Shown: positions 23,096 to 31,757 of the stretch, piece by piece
Numbering within the stretch: position 1 is the stretch's first letter
Layout of the letters: each line of letters begins with the position of its first letter
Source: Bacteroidaceae bacterium
GTDB lineage: Bacteria; Bacteroidota; Bacteroidia; Bacteroidales; Bacteroidaceae
Length of the DNA: 33,933 nucleotides
Assembly: GCA_017517925.1 (NCBI GenBank)
Contig: JAFWXS010000133.1
Coordinates: 1-33,933 of the forward strand
Reading direction: 5' to 3'
Notes under the pieces: model-generated
What the model was told of the DNA's origin: nothing
What the model saw: only the letters and a program-made list of their open reading frames with translations
Database searches by the model: none
Program-made: the position numbers and the translations under genes

Positions 23096-24094
23096 CTACT
23101 CGAAGAGGGTGATGGCCTCCTGCAGTGTGCCGTGGTGCTGACCGCCCGAGGCATTGAGGTGGCCGCCACCGGTGAAGTACCGCGCGGCAAACTTGTTGCA
23201 GGGGAAGGTACCCTGCGAGCGCAACGACACGCGGATAAGGTCCTTCTCGGTATCCTCGCGCAAAAAGGCCGAGAAGTAGATCCCTTTCATCTGCAGGGGG
23301 ATGTTGACCAGTCCCTCGGTATCGCCCTTGTTGAAATCAAAGCGGGCCATCTCCTCACGGCTGAGCGTAATGAGCGCAGCGTGGTGCTCAGGAAAGACGC
23401 GCATCTTCTCATACAATACATAACCCATCAAGCGTAAACGTCCTTCGGAGTAGTTATTAAAAATCTTATTGTAGATACGGTCCTTGTTGATCTCCTTCTG
23501 CATGAGCATGCTGATGATGAGGTAGACCTCCTGCGTACAGGGACCATAGGAGAAACAGCCCGTATCGGTCATCATGCCGGCATAGATACACTCGCAAGCA
23601 GCTTTTGTAAGCTGGTCGTATCCCTCCATGGCTACCACCAGGCGAAACACCACCTCGCAGGTCGATGTCAGCTGGGGATAGGAGAAGCTGAGGGCACAGA
23701 ACTTGTCGGGACTGAGGTGATGGTCTATGAGCACCCTCGTAGCCTTGGATTTCTCAATGAGAGGACCCATATCGTCGACACGGCTCAGCGCATTGTAGTC
23801 CATAGCAAAGATGATATCGGCCATCGCTATCATCAGTTCAGCCTTGTCACGATGCTTGTCGAAACGTACAATCTCCTGCGAGCCGGGCATCCATGCCAAG
23901 AAGTCGGGATAGGCGTCGGGCACAATGACCACGGCCTCCTTGCCCAGCGTTTGCAGGTAGTGGGCCATGCCCAGCGTGGAGCCCAAGGCATCACCATCAG
24001 GGCCGGCATGGCAAGTTAACACAAAGAATTTACCCTCAGCTATTATCGCTTCAAGTCGCGTTATATCATCCGTCTTAAATATATTTTTTATCAT
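23096..24094 (-). CDS. DHH family phosphoesterase (NrnA-like)
   Basis: 332-residue DHH/DHHA1 phosphoesterase of the NrnA group, which degrades short oligoribonucleotides and 3'-phosphoadenosine-5'-phosphate. The DHH motifs are in order: HAGPDGDALGST (about 30-41), MDYNALSRVDD (about 97-107, the N-rich variant of the metal loop), IDHHLSP (about 124-130) and MTDTGCFSYG (about 175-184). The DHHA1 domain ends with the nucleic-acid loop GGGHLNASGG near residue 312. Length and arrangement are normal. A TATCTTTG box (24122-24115, minus) lies 21 nt before the ATG, with no clear upstream box. It stands alone between the zinc-ribbon gene and the DUF4827 gene. Confidence 0.92.
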   Translation of the reverse strand: MIKNIFKTDDITRLEAIIAEGKFFVLTCHAGPDGDALGSTLGMAHYLQTLGKEAVVIVPDAYPDFLAWMPGSQEIVRFDKHRDKAELMIAMADIIFAMDYNALSRVDDMGPLIEKSKATRVLIDHHLSPDKFCALSFSYPQLTSTCEVVFRLVVAMEGYDQLTKAACECIYAGMMTDTGCFSYGPCTQEVYLIISMLMQKEINKDRIYNKIFNNYSEGRLRLMGYVLYEKMRVFPEHHAALITLSREEMARFDFNKGDTEGLVNIPLQMKGIYFSAFLREDTEKDLIRVSLRSQGTFPCNKFAARYFTGGGHLNASGGQHHGTLQEAITLFE

Positions 24095-24148
24095 CCCGAC
24101 ATTTATATTTATCGCAAAGATAGCACAAATGAATGAATAAACATAAAA

Positions 24149-24179
24149 AAAGTGGCACCATCTCAGATGACACCACTTT
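24149..24179 (-). terminator. Terminator of the nif3-like / zinc-ribbon operon
   Basis: AAAGTGG (24149-24155) pairs with CCACTTT (24173-24179), with an inner CATCT/GATG pairing. On the minus strand the stem runs straight into a T run (CCACTTTTTTTATG), a classic intrinsic terminator 25 bp after the zinc-ribbon stop. Confidence 0.75.
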
Positions 24180-24204
24180 ACTATATGACAAAGACCAAGT
24201 CTTA

Positions 24205-25044
24205 TTACTCTGCAGCAACATCATCGCTTTTCTTGCGGATAGCGCGCTTACGAGTCTTTTTCTCGGGAGCTTGCACGGTGGTTTCCTTTACACCTGCCAA
24301 TTCGGGGTCAATCATGATGCGTCCACAGTACTCACATACGATAATTTTTTTGCGCATCTTGATGTCAAGCTGACGCTGGGGCGGAATCTTGTTGAAGCAA
24401 CCACCACAAGCATCGCGCTGCACGTATACAACACCAAGGCCATTACGTGTATTCTTGCGAATGCGCTTGAACGATTGAAGCAAGCGGGGCTCGATGGTAC
24501 CTTCCAAAACCTTAGCATGATCACGAAGCTTCTCTTCCTCCTCCTTGGTTTCAGATACAATCTCCTCAAGCTCGTTACGTTTGTCATCAAGTGCCGCTAT
24601 ACGTTCCTCAAGCAAAGCATTGGTGCGTTCTATCTCCTCATTTTTTACCTTAAGGTCACCGGCATACTGACGGAGCTTCTTCTCGCAAAACTCCACCTCA
24701 AGGGTCTGGAACTCGATTTCCTTAGCCAAAAGGTCGTACTCACGGTTGTTGCGCACATTATTCTGATCCTCGGTATATTTTTCAATCATAGCCTTAGCCT
24801 CCTCAATCTTGTTGCGGCGCTTGGCTTCCTCCTGCTTGATTTCTTCAATACTTCCTGAGATGTTTCCGATACGAGTACGGAGTCCCGCAACTTCATCTTC
24901 AAGGTCTTGAACTTCGAGAGGAAGCTCGCCACGGAGTGTCTTGATACGGTCAATCTCCGAGAAGATGAGCTGCAGCTGATACAGCGACTTCAACTTCTCT
25001 TCCACAGTATACTCCTGCGGATCTTTCTTCATTTCTTTTGCCAT
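24205..25044 (-). CDS. Coiled-coil protein with C4 zinc ribbon
   Basis: 279-residue cytosolic protein of the zf-RING_7 family. Residues about 10-190 are a long antiparallel-type coiled coil rich in Glu, Lys and Leu (EEKLKSLYQLQLIFSEIDRI; EELPLEV-like turn at ELPLEVQDLEDEV). A four-cysteine zinc ribbon follows (CGGCFNKIPP about residue 213-222 and CEYCGRIM about 237-244). A basic, low-complexity tail (KKTRKRAIRKKSDD) ends the protein and may bind nucleic acid. Homologues in other bacteria have been linked to RNA binding or ribosome-associated roles. The gene starts 2 bp after the Nif3-like stop, so the two are co-transcribed, a conserved Bacteroidetes pairing. Confidence 0.9.
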   Translation of the reverse strand: MAKEMKKDPQEYTVEEKLKSLYQLQLIFSEIDRIKTLRGELPLEVQDLEDEVAGLRTRIGNISGSIEEIKQEEAKRRNKIEEAKAMIEKYTEDQNNVRNNREYDLLAKEIEFQTLEVEFCEKKLRQYAGDLKVKNEEIERTNALLEERIAALDDKRNELEEIVSETKEEEEKLRDHAKVLEGTIEPRLLQSFKRIRKNTRNGLGVVYVQRDACGGCFNKIPPQRQLDIKMRKKIIVCEYCGRIMIDPELAGVKETTVQAPEKKTRKRAIRKKSDDVAAE

Positions 25045-25046
25045 AG

Positions 25047-25832
25047 TTACAAATAATTTATCGGGTTTGTATTATATGATGTTTTTACTATTTTCAGTTC
25101 AGGGAAATGCCTGCCCAATATCTCAGCAAAAATATCGATGGTATACTGTTCACTCTCGTAGTGCCCCATCTCAGCTATCAGCAGTTCGCCTTCGTGACCG
25201 AAATAGTCATGATAACGCATTTCGCCTGTCAAGAAGGCATCGGCACCGTGCTCTATGGCTTGAGAAAGGAGGAATCCACCCGCGCCACCACATAACGCCA
25301 CGCGACGTATCTTGCGTCCGCTCAACTGATTATGACGTATGCACCGAACACCAAACAGCACCTTCAATCGTTCCAAGAATTCACGTTCATTTTCCGCTAT
25401 TGCCAGCTCACCCACAACACCTGAGCCCGCAGAACTATCTGCACACTTAGCCTCAAGGAACGAAAGGTTGACAAGTCCAATCTTCTCGGCTATGCGATAG
25501 TTCACTCCACCCACAGCATTATCCAGATTGGTATGTGCGGCATAGATGCCTATACCCTTCTGTATAGCCTTTATGACGCAGCGCTCCACGTAGCTCTTGC
25601 CTGTGATGGACTTAAGTCCATGGAACAACAAAGGATGATGCGCAACGATAAGGTTACACTCCATACGCTCAGCCTCATCGATAATGGCCTCAGTCACGTC
25701 CAGACACAATAAAGCCCCTGTAACTTCCTGCTCCGCTGTCAATCCTATTTGCAAGCCTGCATTATCAAAACTGTCTTGCAAAGGCAGAGGCGCATACTGT
25801 TCAAGGGCGTCAAACACTTGTTTTGCCTTCAT
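25047..25832 (-). CDS. Nif3-like dinuclear metal centre protein
   Basis: 261-residue Nif3/YbgI-type protein that forms toroidal hexamers with a dinuclear metal site; GTP cyclohydrolase I type 2 activity has been proposed but the role is unsettled. The ATG at 25832 (MKAKQVFDALEQYAPLPLQD) is preferred over a TTG three codons upstream. Metal-ligand motifs are present: NAGLQIGL (about 24-31), VAHHPLLFHGLKS (about 62-74), YAAHTNLDNA (about 97-106) and the C-terminal GHYESEQY with EMRYHDYFGHEGE upstream. It lies immediately upstream of the zinc-ribbon gene and has its own strong promoter. Confidence 0.93.
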   Translation of the reverse strand: MKAKQVFDALEQYAPLPLQDSFDNAGLQIGLTAEQEVTGALLCLDVTEAIIDEAERMECNLIVAHHPLLFHGLKSITGKSYVERCVIKAIQKGIGIYAAHTNLDNAVGGVNYRIAEKIGLVNLSFLEAKCADSSAGSGVVGELAIAENEREFLERLKVLFGVRCIRHNQLSGRKIRRVALCGGAGGFLLSQAIEHGADAFLTGEMRYHDYFGHEGELLIAEMGHYESEQYTIDIFAEILGRHFPELKIVKTSYNTNPINYL

Positions 25833-25849
25833 ATATCTCAAAAACGATG

Positions 25850-25880
25850 CAAAGATACGAACTTACGAGCGAAAAACAAA
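25850..25880 (-). promoter_or_regulatory. Promoter of the nif3-like / zinc-ribbon operon
   Basis: Minus strand: TTTG (25880-25877), 19-bp spacer, TATCTTTG (25857-25850). Both boxes are exact, and the start codon at 25832 follows within 18 nt. Confidence 0.75.
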
Positions 25881-26003
25881 GTTTACTCTGTTTTTTCTCA
25901 GCGAATACGAGTATTTTCGCAATTTCAATCGCACAGATACGAATAAGCAGGCGAACAAGCAACTTTTTTTCTCAAAATACACCTATTATTATATAATAAT
26001 TGT

Positions 26004-26011
26004 TACCTTTG
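26004..26011 (+). promoter_or_regulatory. -7 box upstream of the GT2 gene
   Basis: TACCTTTG (26004-26011) is an exact TAnnTTTG box 32 nt before the ATG at 26044. No good TTTG box stands 19-20 bp upstream (the sequence there is A/T-rich), so this promoter may be weaker or factor-dependent. Confidence 0.5.
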
Positions 26012-26043
26012 CGTTTGTAAATAAAATCTATACCCATCATAAT

Positions 26044-26787
26044 ATGCAAAAGAGCGACAGCATCGTTATCATCCCCACGTATAACGAGAAAGAGAACATC
26101 GAAAATATCATCCGCGCCGTATTCGGGTTGGAAAAAGTATTCCATATACTCATCATCGAAGACGGTTCGCCCGATGGGACTGCTGCCATTGTCAAAGAGT
26201 TGCAGAAGGAGTTCCCCGAACGTTTGTTCATGATAGAACGTACCGGCAAACTCGGTCTCGGTACCGCCTACATCTGTGGTTTCAAATGGGCTATCGAACA
26301 TAAGTATGATTACATCTTCGAGATGGACGCAGACTTCTCGCACAATCCCAACGACCTACCTCGTCTTTACAACGCCTGCGCTACTGAGGGCTATGATCTT
26401 GCTATCGGTTCACGCTATGTAAGCGGTGTGAATGTTGTCAACTGGCCCATGGGACGTGTACTGATGTCGTACTACGCCAGCAAATATGTACAGCTCGTCA
26501 CTGGCATCAAGGTTAAAGACACTACAGCCGGATTCAAATGTTACCGTCGCCAAGTACTCGAAACCATGGAACTCGACAAGGTACGCTTCAAGGGATATGC
26601 TTTTCAAATAGAAATGAAGTACACCGTCTACAAATGTGGCTTCAAGATAAAGGAAGTACCTGTCATCTTCATCAATCGAGAGTTAGGCACCTCGAAGATG
26701 AACAGCAGCATCTTCGGCGAAGCTGTATTCGGTGTTATGCGTCTCCGTTGGGACGGATGGTTCCGCAAGTACCCACAAAAAGCATAA
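26044..26787 (+). CDS. Polyprenol monophosphomannose synthase-like GT2 glycosyltransferase
   Basis: 247-residue family-2 glycosyltransferase of the dolichyl-phosphate-mannose synthase group; it would transfer a sugar (probably mannose) from its nucleotide to a polyprenyl phosphate at the cytoplasmic membrane face. The ATG at 26044 starts MQKSDSIVIIPTYNEKENIE. Visible are the nucleotide-binding start (IIPTYNEKENI), IIEDGSPDGT (about 38-47), the DxD-type motif FEMDADFSHNP (about 96-106), and GSRYVSGVNVVNWP (about 126-139) with TAGFKCYRR following. There is no C-terminal membrane domain, as in the soluble subclass. The sulfatase gene follows after 37 bp, perhaps in the same transcript. Confidence 0.9.
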   Translation: MQKSDSIVIIPTYNEKENIENIIRAVFGLEKVFHILIIEDGSPDGTAAIVKELQKEFPERLFMIERTGKLGLGTAYICGFKWAIEHKYDYIFEMDADFSHNPNDLPRLYNACATEGYDLAIGSRYVSGVNVVNWPMGRVLMSYYASKYVQLVTGIKVKDTTAGFKCYRRQVLETMELDKVRFKGYAFQIEMKYTVYKCGFKIKEVPVIFINRELGTSKMNSSIFGEAVFGVMRLRWDGWFRKYPQKA

Positions 26788-26824
26788 AAAGACATATATT
26801 ATTATCCACTTATATTATAACAAT

Positions 26825-28399
26825 ATGAAGAATAACACAAGTAACAAAAATCTCCCTATATTGGGGACACTTGCCTTGGCAAGCCTAACAGCTTGTTCTG
26901 GAGGCGACAAGAAACAAGAGGCTGCAGCTCCCGAAAAGCCGATGAACATCCTCTTCATCATGTGCGATGACCATTCGTACCAGACCATCAGTGCCTACGA
27001 TCAGCGCTACATTGAGACCCCAAATATCGATCGTATAGCCAATGAGGGCGTACGCTTCACCAACAGCTTCGTGGCCAACTCAATCAGCGGACCGAGCCGT
27101 GCCTGCATGCTCACCGGAAAGCACAGCCATGCCAACGGCTTCACCAATAATCACACTTACTTTGACGGTTCACAGCTCACCTTTCCAAAGTTGTTGCAGG
27201 AGGCAGGTTACGAAACCGCAGTAGTGGGTAAGTGGCACCTCGCTTCAAACCCCACAGGTTTCAACTATTGGGATATCCTCATCGGTCAGGGCGAATACTA
27301 CGACCCCTACTTCATCCGCAACGGCGAACGCATCCAGCGTGAGGGATATGCCACCAACATCACCACTGACGTGGCCATCAACTGGCTCGACAGCCTGCGC
27401 AACCCTGAGAAGCCCTTCTGCCTGCTGCTCCACCACAAGGCACCCCACCGTACCTGGATGCCCGACACTTGTGACCTCGACCTCTTCTGCGACAGCAACT
27501 TCCCCGTGCCTGAGACCTTCTACGACAACTACGAGGGTCGCGTTGCCGCACAGCAGCAGGGTATGAGCATTGCCAAGGACATGAGCATCGTATACGACCT
27601 CAAGATGGCCGACCGCGAGAACGAGCTCCATAGCGCTTACGAGGGCTGGGGACGCGAGATGTACCGCCAACGCATGAACCCCGAGGTACAGGCTGCATGG
27701 GACCGTCACTACGACCCCGTCATTGCCGACTTCAAAGCACGTAACCTCTCGGGCAACGAGCTTACCGAGTGGAAGTTCCAACAATACATGCGCGACTATC
27801 TGCGCGTAATCACCTCAGTTGACCGTAACATCGGCGTTGTGCTCGACTACCTCGAGAAGGAGGGATTGCTCGAGAACACCATGATCGTATACACCTCAGA
27901 CCAAGGCTTCTACATGGGAGAGCATGGATGGTTCGACAAGCGCTTCATGTACGAAGAGTCGTTCCGTACACCGTTACTCGTACGCCTGCCCGGCGGTAAG
28001 AAAGGCGATGTGACCCAGCTCGTGCAAAACATTGACTACGGCCCCACCTTCCTCGACCTTGCCGGTATAGAGGTGCCCGAAGAAATGCACGGAGAGTCGT
28101 TCCTTCCCCTGCTCAAGGGCGAGAAGACCAAGTGGCGCGATGCACTCTACTACCATTTCTACGAGTATCCCGCCGAACACTCGGTGAAGCGTCACTATGG
28201 AGTACGCGATAATCGCTACAAACTCATCCATTTCTACAACGACATCGACACATGGGAGTTATATGACCTCAAGGAAGATCCCAACGAATTGAACAACCTC
28301 TACGGGCAGCCCGGTACTGAGCGCATCACCAAGCGCATGATGAAGAAACTTAACGCACTGCAAGAGCAGTACGACGACCCCATACGAAACAAGGAGTAA
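26825..28399 (+). CDS. Sulfatase lipoprotein with Ser-type formylglycine motif
   Basis: 524-residue type I sulfatase. The start at 26825 gives a lipoprotein signal (LPILGTLALASLTAC, lipobox Cys24), so the enzyme is anchored to a membrane, probably facing the periplasm or surface. The metal-binding start NILFIMCDDH (41-50) precedes the active-site motif S88-G-P-S-R92, followed by ACMLTGKHSHANGF. The nucleophile position is Ser, so an anaerobic radical-SAM maturase would have to oxidise it to formylglycine. YTSDQGFYMGEHGWFDKRFMYEE (in two parts, near 388-410) supplies the second metal-ligand block. The overall look resembles N-acetylglucosamine-6-O-sulfatase relatives (S1_11-like), pointing to host glycans such as heparan sulfate or mucin, but substrate is inferred. 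Ends at a terminator. Confidence 0.92.
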   Translation: MKNNTSNKNLPILGTLALASLTACSGGDKKQEAAAPEKPMNILFIMCDDHSYQTISAYDQRYIETPNIDRIANEGVRFTNSFVANSISGPSRACMLTGKHSHANGFTNNHTYFDGSQLTFPKLLQEAGYETAVVGKWHLASNPTGFNYWDILIGQGEYYDPYFIRNGERIQREGYATNITTDVAINWLDSLRNPEKPFCLLLHHKAPHRTWMPDTCDLDLFCDSNFPVPETFYDNYEGRVAAQQQGMSIAKDMSIVYDLKMADRENELHSAYEGWGREMYRQRMNPEVQAAWDRHYDPVIADFKARNLSGNELTEWKFQQYMRDYLRVITSVDRNIGVVLDYLEKEGLLENTMIVYTSDQGFYMGEHGWFDKRFMYEESFRTPLLVRLPGGKKGDVTQLVQNIDYGPTFLDLAGIEVPEEMHGESFLPLLKGEKTKWRDALYYHFYEYPAEHSVKRHYGVRDNRYKLIHFYNDIDTWELYDLKEDPNELNNLYGQPGTERITKRMMKKLNALQEQYDDPIRNKE

Positions 28400-28415
28400 G
28401 CCTCACGCTATATGC

Positions 28416-28452
28416 AAAAAGTCGGTGTGCATTATGTGCGCACCGACTTTTT
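28416..28452. terminator. Intrinsic terminator after the sulfatase gene
   Basis: AAAAAGTCGGTG (28416-28427) pairs with CACCGACTTTTT (28441-28452), loop 13 nt, followed by further T residues. Classic stem plus T tract; A residues on the left would let it act on the other strand too. Confidence 0.85.
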
Positions 28453-28509
28453 TTTCTACCCATCAATATAAAGAATTTATGAACTTTTCTTTGCTTTCGT
28501 CCGTTGATA

Positions 28510-28541
28510 TTTGCATTTTCTCCCACCTTATACTAATTTTG
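28510..28541 (+). promoter_or_regulatory. Promoter of the MATE gene
   Basis: TTTG (28510-28513), 20-bp spacer, TAATTTTG (28534-28541). Both boxes are exact. The start codon follows at 28566, so the broken gene still has a promoter. Confidence 0.75.
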
Positions 28542-28565
28542 CCGCTGATTTCAATGTAGTACACA

Positions 28566-29941
28566 ATGACTGAAAAGAAAATCCCCAGCGAACTGGGGAC
28601 ACGGCCGGTGGGTGAACTGCTGAAGCAATATGCCCTACCCTCCATCATTGCGATGCTGGCCTCATCGCTCTACAACATCGTGGACAGCATCTTCATCGGA
28701 CATGGCGTGGATGCCTTAGCCCTGTCGGGGTTGGCGGTGACCTTCCCACTGATGAACATATCCACGGCATTCGGTGCTATGGTGGGTGTAGGTTCATCGA
28801 CCTTGATTTCGGTAAAGCTGGGCCAGAAGGACTACAAGATTGCCGAGAAAATATTGGGCAATGCCGTGGTGATGAACGTGGTGATGGGTATCGTCTTCGC
28901 CATCGTGTCACTCACGTTCCTCGACCCCATCCTCTACTTCTTCGGGGCAAGCGATGCCACCATCAGCTATGCACGTGAGTATATGCAGATAATACTTGTG
29001 GGCAATATCTTCACCCACATGTACTTCGGATTCAATGCCTTGCTGCGTGCTATGGGTCACCCCAAAATGGCCATGAAAGCGACCATCCTCACGGTGATAC
29101 TGAACACGATACTTGACCCGCTCTTTATCTTCGACACCATTAACCTCGGCTTCGTACAGTTCAGCGGAGCGGGATGGGGCATACGCGGAGCGGCTATCGC
29201 TACGGTATCGGCACAGTGCATCTCGCTTGTATGGCAGCTGCGCGTACTGGCCGACAAGCGCGAGTTCATCCACCTCAAGCGCGGTATCTACAGACTGAAT
29301 GGCTACATCGTGAAAGAGATGCTCACCATCGGGCTGTCGCCCTGCCTGATGAACCTCGCCTCGTGCTTCGTGGTCATCTTCATCAACCGCGGACTCACGA
29401 ACTATGGCGGCGACTATGCAGTGGGTGCCTATGGTATCGTACACAAGATGACCTTCATCTTCGTGATGATTGTCATGGGATTCAACCTGGCATGCAGCCC
29501 ATTGCAGGATACAACTACGGTGCCAAGGCCTACGACCGCGTGACCAAGGTACTGAAGATTACCATCTTCCTGGCTACGGGAGTCACTACGTTAGCCTTCG
29601 TCATCGGTGAGTTCTGCCCCGAGTATGTGGCACGCATCTTCACCTCCGACGCGAAGATGATCGAGATGGCCGTGGTGGGCATGCGTTACAATTGTCTTGT
29701 GTTCCCCATAGTGGGCTTCCAGATGGTAGCCGGCAATTTTTTCCAGAGTATTGCCCAACCAGGCAAGGCCATTTTCCTATCGCTGAGCCGCCAGTTGCTG
29801 TTCCTCGTGCCGTTCATCATTATTTTCCCCCACTTCTGGGGCATCGACGGCGTGTGGATAAGCCTTCCGGCTTCGGACCTCGTGTCATCCATCACGGCTG
29901 CAATATTTCTGGCAAATTATTTCAGGAAACACAAAGTGTAA
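28566..29941 (+). pseudogene. MATE family efflux transporter, broken by a one-base frameshift
   Basis: Multidrug and toxin extrusion transporter of about 458 residues if repaired. The first frame (28566 to about 29490) encodes MTEKKIPSELGTRPVGELLK, the YALPSIIAMLASSLYNIVDS helix and eight to nine membrane segments. It then slips into a nonsense tail ending at 29543. The second part continues in the +2 frame with GMQPIAGYNYGAKAYDRVTK through the last membrane helices to 29941. The usual MGFNQGMQPIAGYNYG block is hit: TTCAACCTGGCATGCAG (29481-29495) is one base shorter than needed for Phe-Asn-Gln-Gly-Met-Gln. Either the gene is recently inactivated or this is a sequencing or assembly error. No slippery homopolymer is present, so programmed frameshifting is unlikely. 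Confidence 0.85.
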
Positions 29942-30045
29942 AGAATTATGAATTATAAATTATAAATTCTGAATTATGAATGAAGGGCTGCGATGTAATG
30001 CAGCCGGATAGCCACTAAGAATTCAAAATTTAGAATTTAGAATTA
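29941..30045. repeat. AT-rich low-complexity intergenic patches
   Basis: Two patches built from AATTATGAATTATAAATT-like words (29945-29983) and AATTCAAAATTTAGAATT-like words (30021-30045) flank a short GC-richer centre. Such patches are common between Bacteroidales genes and resemble the one at 3675-3692. Confidence 0.6.
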
Positions 30046-30051
30046 AATATC

Positions 30052-30675
30052 ATGAATATGAGTTTCATCATCAACATAGGCCGACAACTCGGCAGCGGCG
30101 GACGCAGCATCGCCGACATATTAGCACGCCACTACGGCATCACCGCATACGACCGCAAGCTCATCGAGCTAGCAGCCAAGGAGAGCGGCCTCAGTCAGGA
30201 GTTTTTCGAGAATGCCGACGAGAAGAAGTGGCACGGATTCTTCCACTCCATCTTCTCAAACCGTGCGGCTGCCAACGCCATGGGCGGCAACGACTCGTAC
30301 CTGAGCAACGATGCTCTGTTCAAGGTGCAAAGCGACATCATACGCAACCTGGCCGAGAAGGAGTCGTGCATCTTCATCGGACGCTGTGCCGACTACATCT
30401 TGCGCGACCATCCCCATTGCATCAACCTCTTTTTTACGGCCAACCTCGAAGACCGCGTGGCACGCATGACCAGCGAGAAGAATATCACCACCGAGCAGGC
30501 TGCCGAGCTCATCGAGAAGACCGACCGCCGCCGTGCTGCCTACTATAATTATTATAGCGGTAAGACATGGGGCGCTGCCGAGTGCTACGACCTGTGCATC
30601 AACACCTCGCACCTCGGCTTCGAAGGCACGGCAGAGATGCTGAAAGAATATATTGAGTTGAGGATTAGAAGATAG
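30052..30675 (+). CDS. Cytidylate kinase-like family protein
   Basis: 207-residue P-loop protein of the cytidylate-kinase-2 family. The start MNMSFIINIGRQLGSGGRSI carries the modified P loop GRQLGSGGRS (about 10-19). ESCIFIGRCADYILRDHP (about 103-120) forms the second nucleotide-binding strand, and the lid-like region is ITTEQAAELIEKTDRRRAAY (about 145-164). Relatives are usually annotated as cytidylate kinase-like without tested substrate; the main Cmk is expected elsewhere. An alternative Met three codons downstream (30058) is equally possible. It is followed after 76 bp by a phosphodiesterase gene on the same strand. Confidence 0.88.
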   Translation: MNMSFIINIGRQLGSGGRSIADILARHYGITAYDRKLIELAAKESGLSQEFFENADEKKWHGFFHSIFSNRAAANAMGGNDSYLSNDALFKVQSDIIRNLAEKESCIFIGRCADYILRDHPHCINLFFTANLEDRVARMTSEKNITTEQAAELIEKTDRRRAAYYNYYSGKTWGAAECYDLCINTSHLGFEGTAEMLKEYIELRIRR

Positions 30676-30751
30676 ATAACACACAACAGACTGATGAGTA
30701 AACATCGCGAAGCCAAACCTCTCGTCTGTTGTCCGTTGTCAAATAAAAAAC

Positions 30752-31240
30752 ATGAAACGCATCGGCCTTCTCTCTGACACCCACGGCTACTGGGACGAAC
30801 GCTACCCACGGTACTTTGCCGAGTGCGATGAGGTGTGGCATGCCGGCGACATCGGTTCGCTTGAAGTGGCCGAGAAGTTCGAAGCCTTCCGCCCCTTCCG
30901 TGCCGTGCATGGTAATATTGACGGGCGCGACATCCGCTTGCGCTACCCGGCAATAAACCGCTTCACAATTGAAGGTGCCGATATACTCATCAAGCACATA
31001 GGCGGCTATCCCGGCAACTACGATGCCTCGATACGTGGCACGCTTTTCATGCGTCCGCCTACCCTCTTCATCAGCGGTCACTCACATATATTAAAGGTTA
31101 TGCACGACCGCACACTCAACACGTTGCACATCAATCCCGGCGCTGCGGGCATCTACGGGTTCCATAAGGTCCGCACGCTTGTGCGTTTCACCGTAGACAA
31201 CGGCACCTTCAACGACCTCGAGGTAATAGAACTGGCATAA
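30752..31240 (+). CDS. YfcE/MJ0936-type metallophosphodiesterase
   Basis: 162-residue single-domain metallophosphoesterase that hydrolyses phosphodiester bonds using two metal ions. The motifs are in order: GLLSDTHGYW (5-14), VWHAGDIGS (28-36), AVHGNIDGRD (51-60), ISGHSHILKV (about 106-115, GHSH) and LHINPGAAG (about 124-132). Length is normal for the YfcE family. It stands downstream of the cytidylate-kinase-like gene; a 9-bp inverted pair ACAACAGAC/GTCTGTTGT (about 30683 and 30724) lies in the gap. It has no signal peptide, so it is cytosolic. Confidence 0.93.
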   Translation: MKRIGLLSDTHGYWDERYPRYFAECDEVWHAGDIGSLEVAEKFEAFRPFRAVHGNIDGRDIRLRYPAINRFTIEGADILIKHIGGYPGNYDASIRGTLFMRPPTLFISGHSHILKVMHDRTLNTLHINPGAAGIYGFHKVRTLVRFTVDNGTFNDLEVIELA

Positions 31241-31413
31241 CTCTCAGAATCCCATACACAAAAACAGATGTTCTTCCTGAAATCCAAAGAATAATAACAA
31301 AAGTTAGACTGCACCTCAGAAACGAAGTTCGCCAATCGAATCTTTAGTCGATGCTCAATCATAAAAACCAATCATAAAAAAGTGCATTTCCCTATTACAT
31401 TCTCTTGCTGAAA
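31241..31413. other. Intergenic DNA upstream of the car promoter
   Basis: AT-rich spacer with no gene, repeat or hairpin that I can support. Together with the leader region (31414-31757) it makes a gap of about 517 bp before carA. Confidence 0.5.
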
Positions 31414-31445
31414 TTTGGTATTTCGTTCGGTTTGCACTAATTTTG
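31414..31445 (+). promoter_or_regulatory. Promoter of the carAB operon
   Basis: TTTG (31414-31417), 20-bp spacer, TAATTTTG (31438-31445). Both boxes are exact. Transcription would start near 31452, about 300 nt before carA, leaving a long leader that contains a 56-codon ORF. Confidence 0.75.
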
Positions 31446-31469
31446 TACGAAATTAAGCAAGGTAGAGTT

Positions 31470-31640
31470 ATGAAGTCACACATATTGGGACATTGGCTAT
31501 CAAAGTGGGCTCCGATAGAGGCCATGAAGCAATATCCTCAGTGGTGTAATGCTACCGACGACAACCAGTCGGTATCACAAACTTCTTTGCTTTTTTTATT
31601 GTTGAGTGTTATCCCTTTGCAGTCGCTGTTGTCGCTGTAA
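31470..31640 (+). CDS. Possible leader peptide of the carAB operon, 56 aa
   Basis: An ATG about 18 nt behind the predicted transcription start opens a 56-codon frame: MKSHILGHWLSKWAPIEAMK, a polar middle with PQWCNATDDNQSVSQ, and a hydrophobic Leu-rich end (LLFLLLSVIPLQSLLSL). Inside it lie a hairpin TACCGAC...GTCGGTA (31554-31575) and, near the end, CTGTTGTCG (31627-31635), which could pair instead with CGACAACCAG (31559-31568). The stop is 117 bp before carA, and a T run (GATGTTTTTTAT, about 31647) follows. This is compatible with translation-coupled attenuation, but the peptide could also be a small membrane protein or a chance frame. No family is known to me. Confidence 0.4.
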   Translation: MKSHILGHWLSKWAPIEAMKQYPQWCNATDDNQSVSQTSLLFLLLSVIPLQSLLSL

Positions 31641-31757
31641 GGGGATGTTTTTTATAATATATAGGAGTTCAGGTTCAGGAGTGCTGCTGATGGTGTAATA
31701 ACTGACGACAACTCAAAAACGATAGAAAGAAAACATTAACATATATAAAAGTATAAC

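Noticed and set aside
26004..26040. Possible riboswitch in the leader of the GT2 gene
   Set aside because: The leader after the -7 box is only about 30 nt and AT-rich, too short for an aptamer.
28566..29543. Programmed frameshifting in the MATE gene
   Set aside because: No slippery heptamer or downstream structure is visible at 29481-29495; a simple one-base loss explains it.
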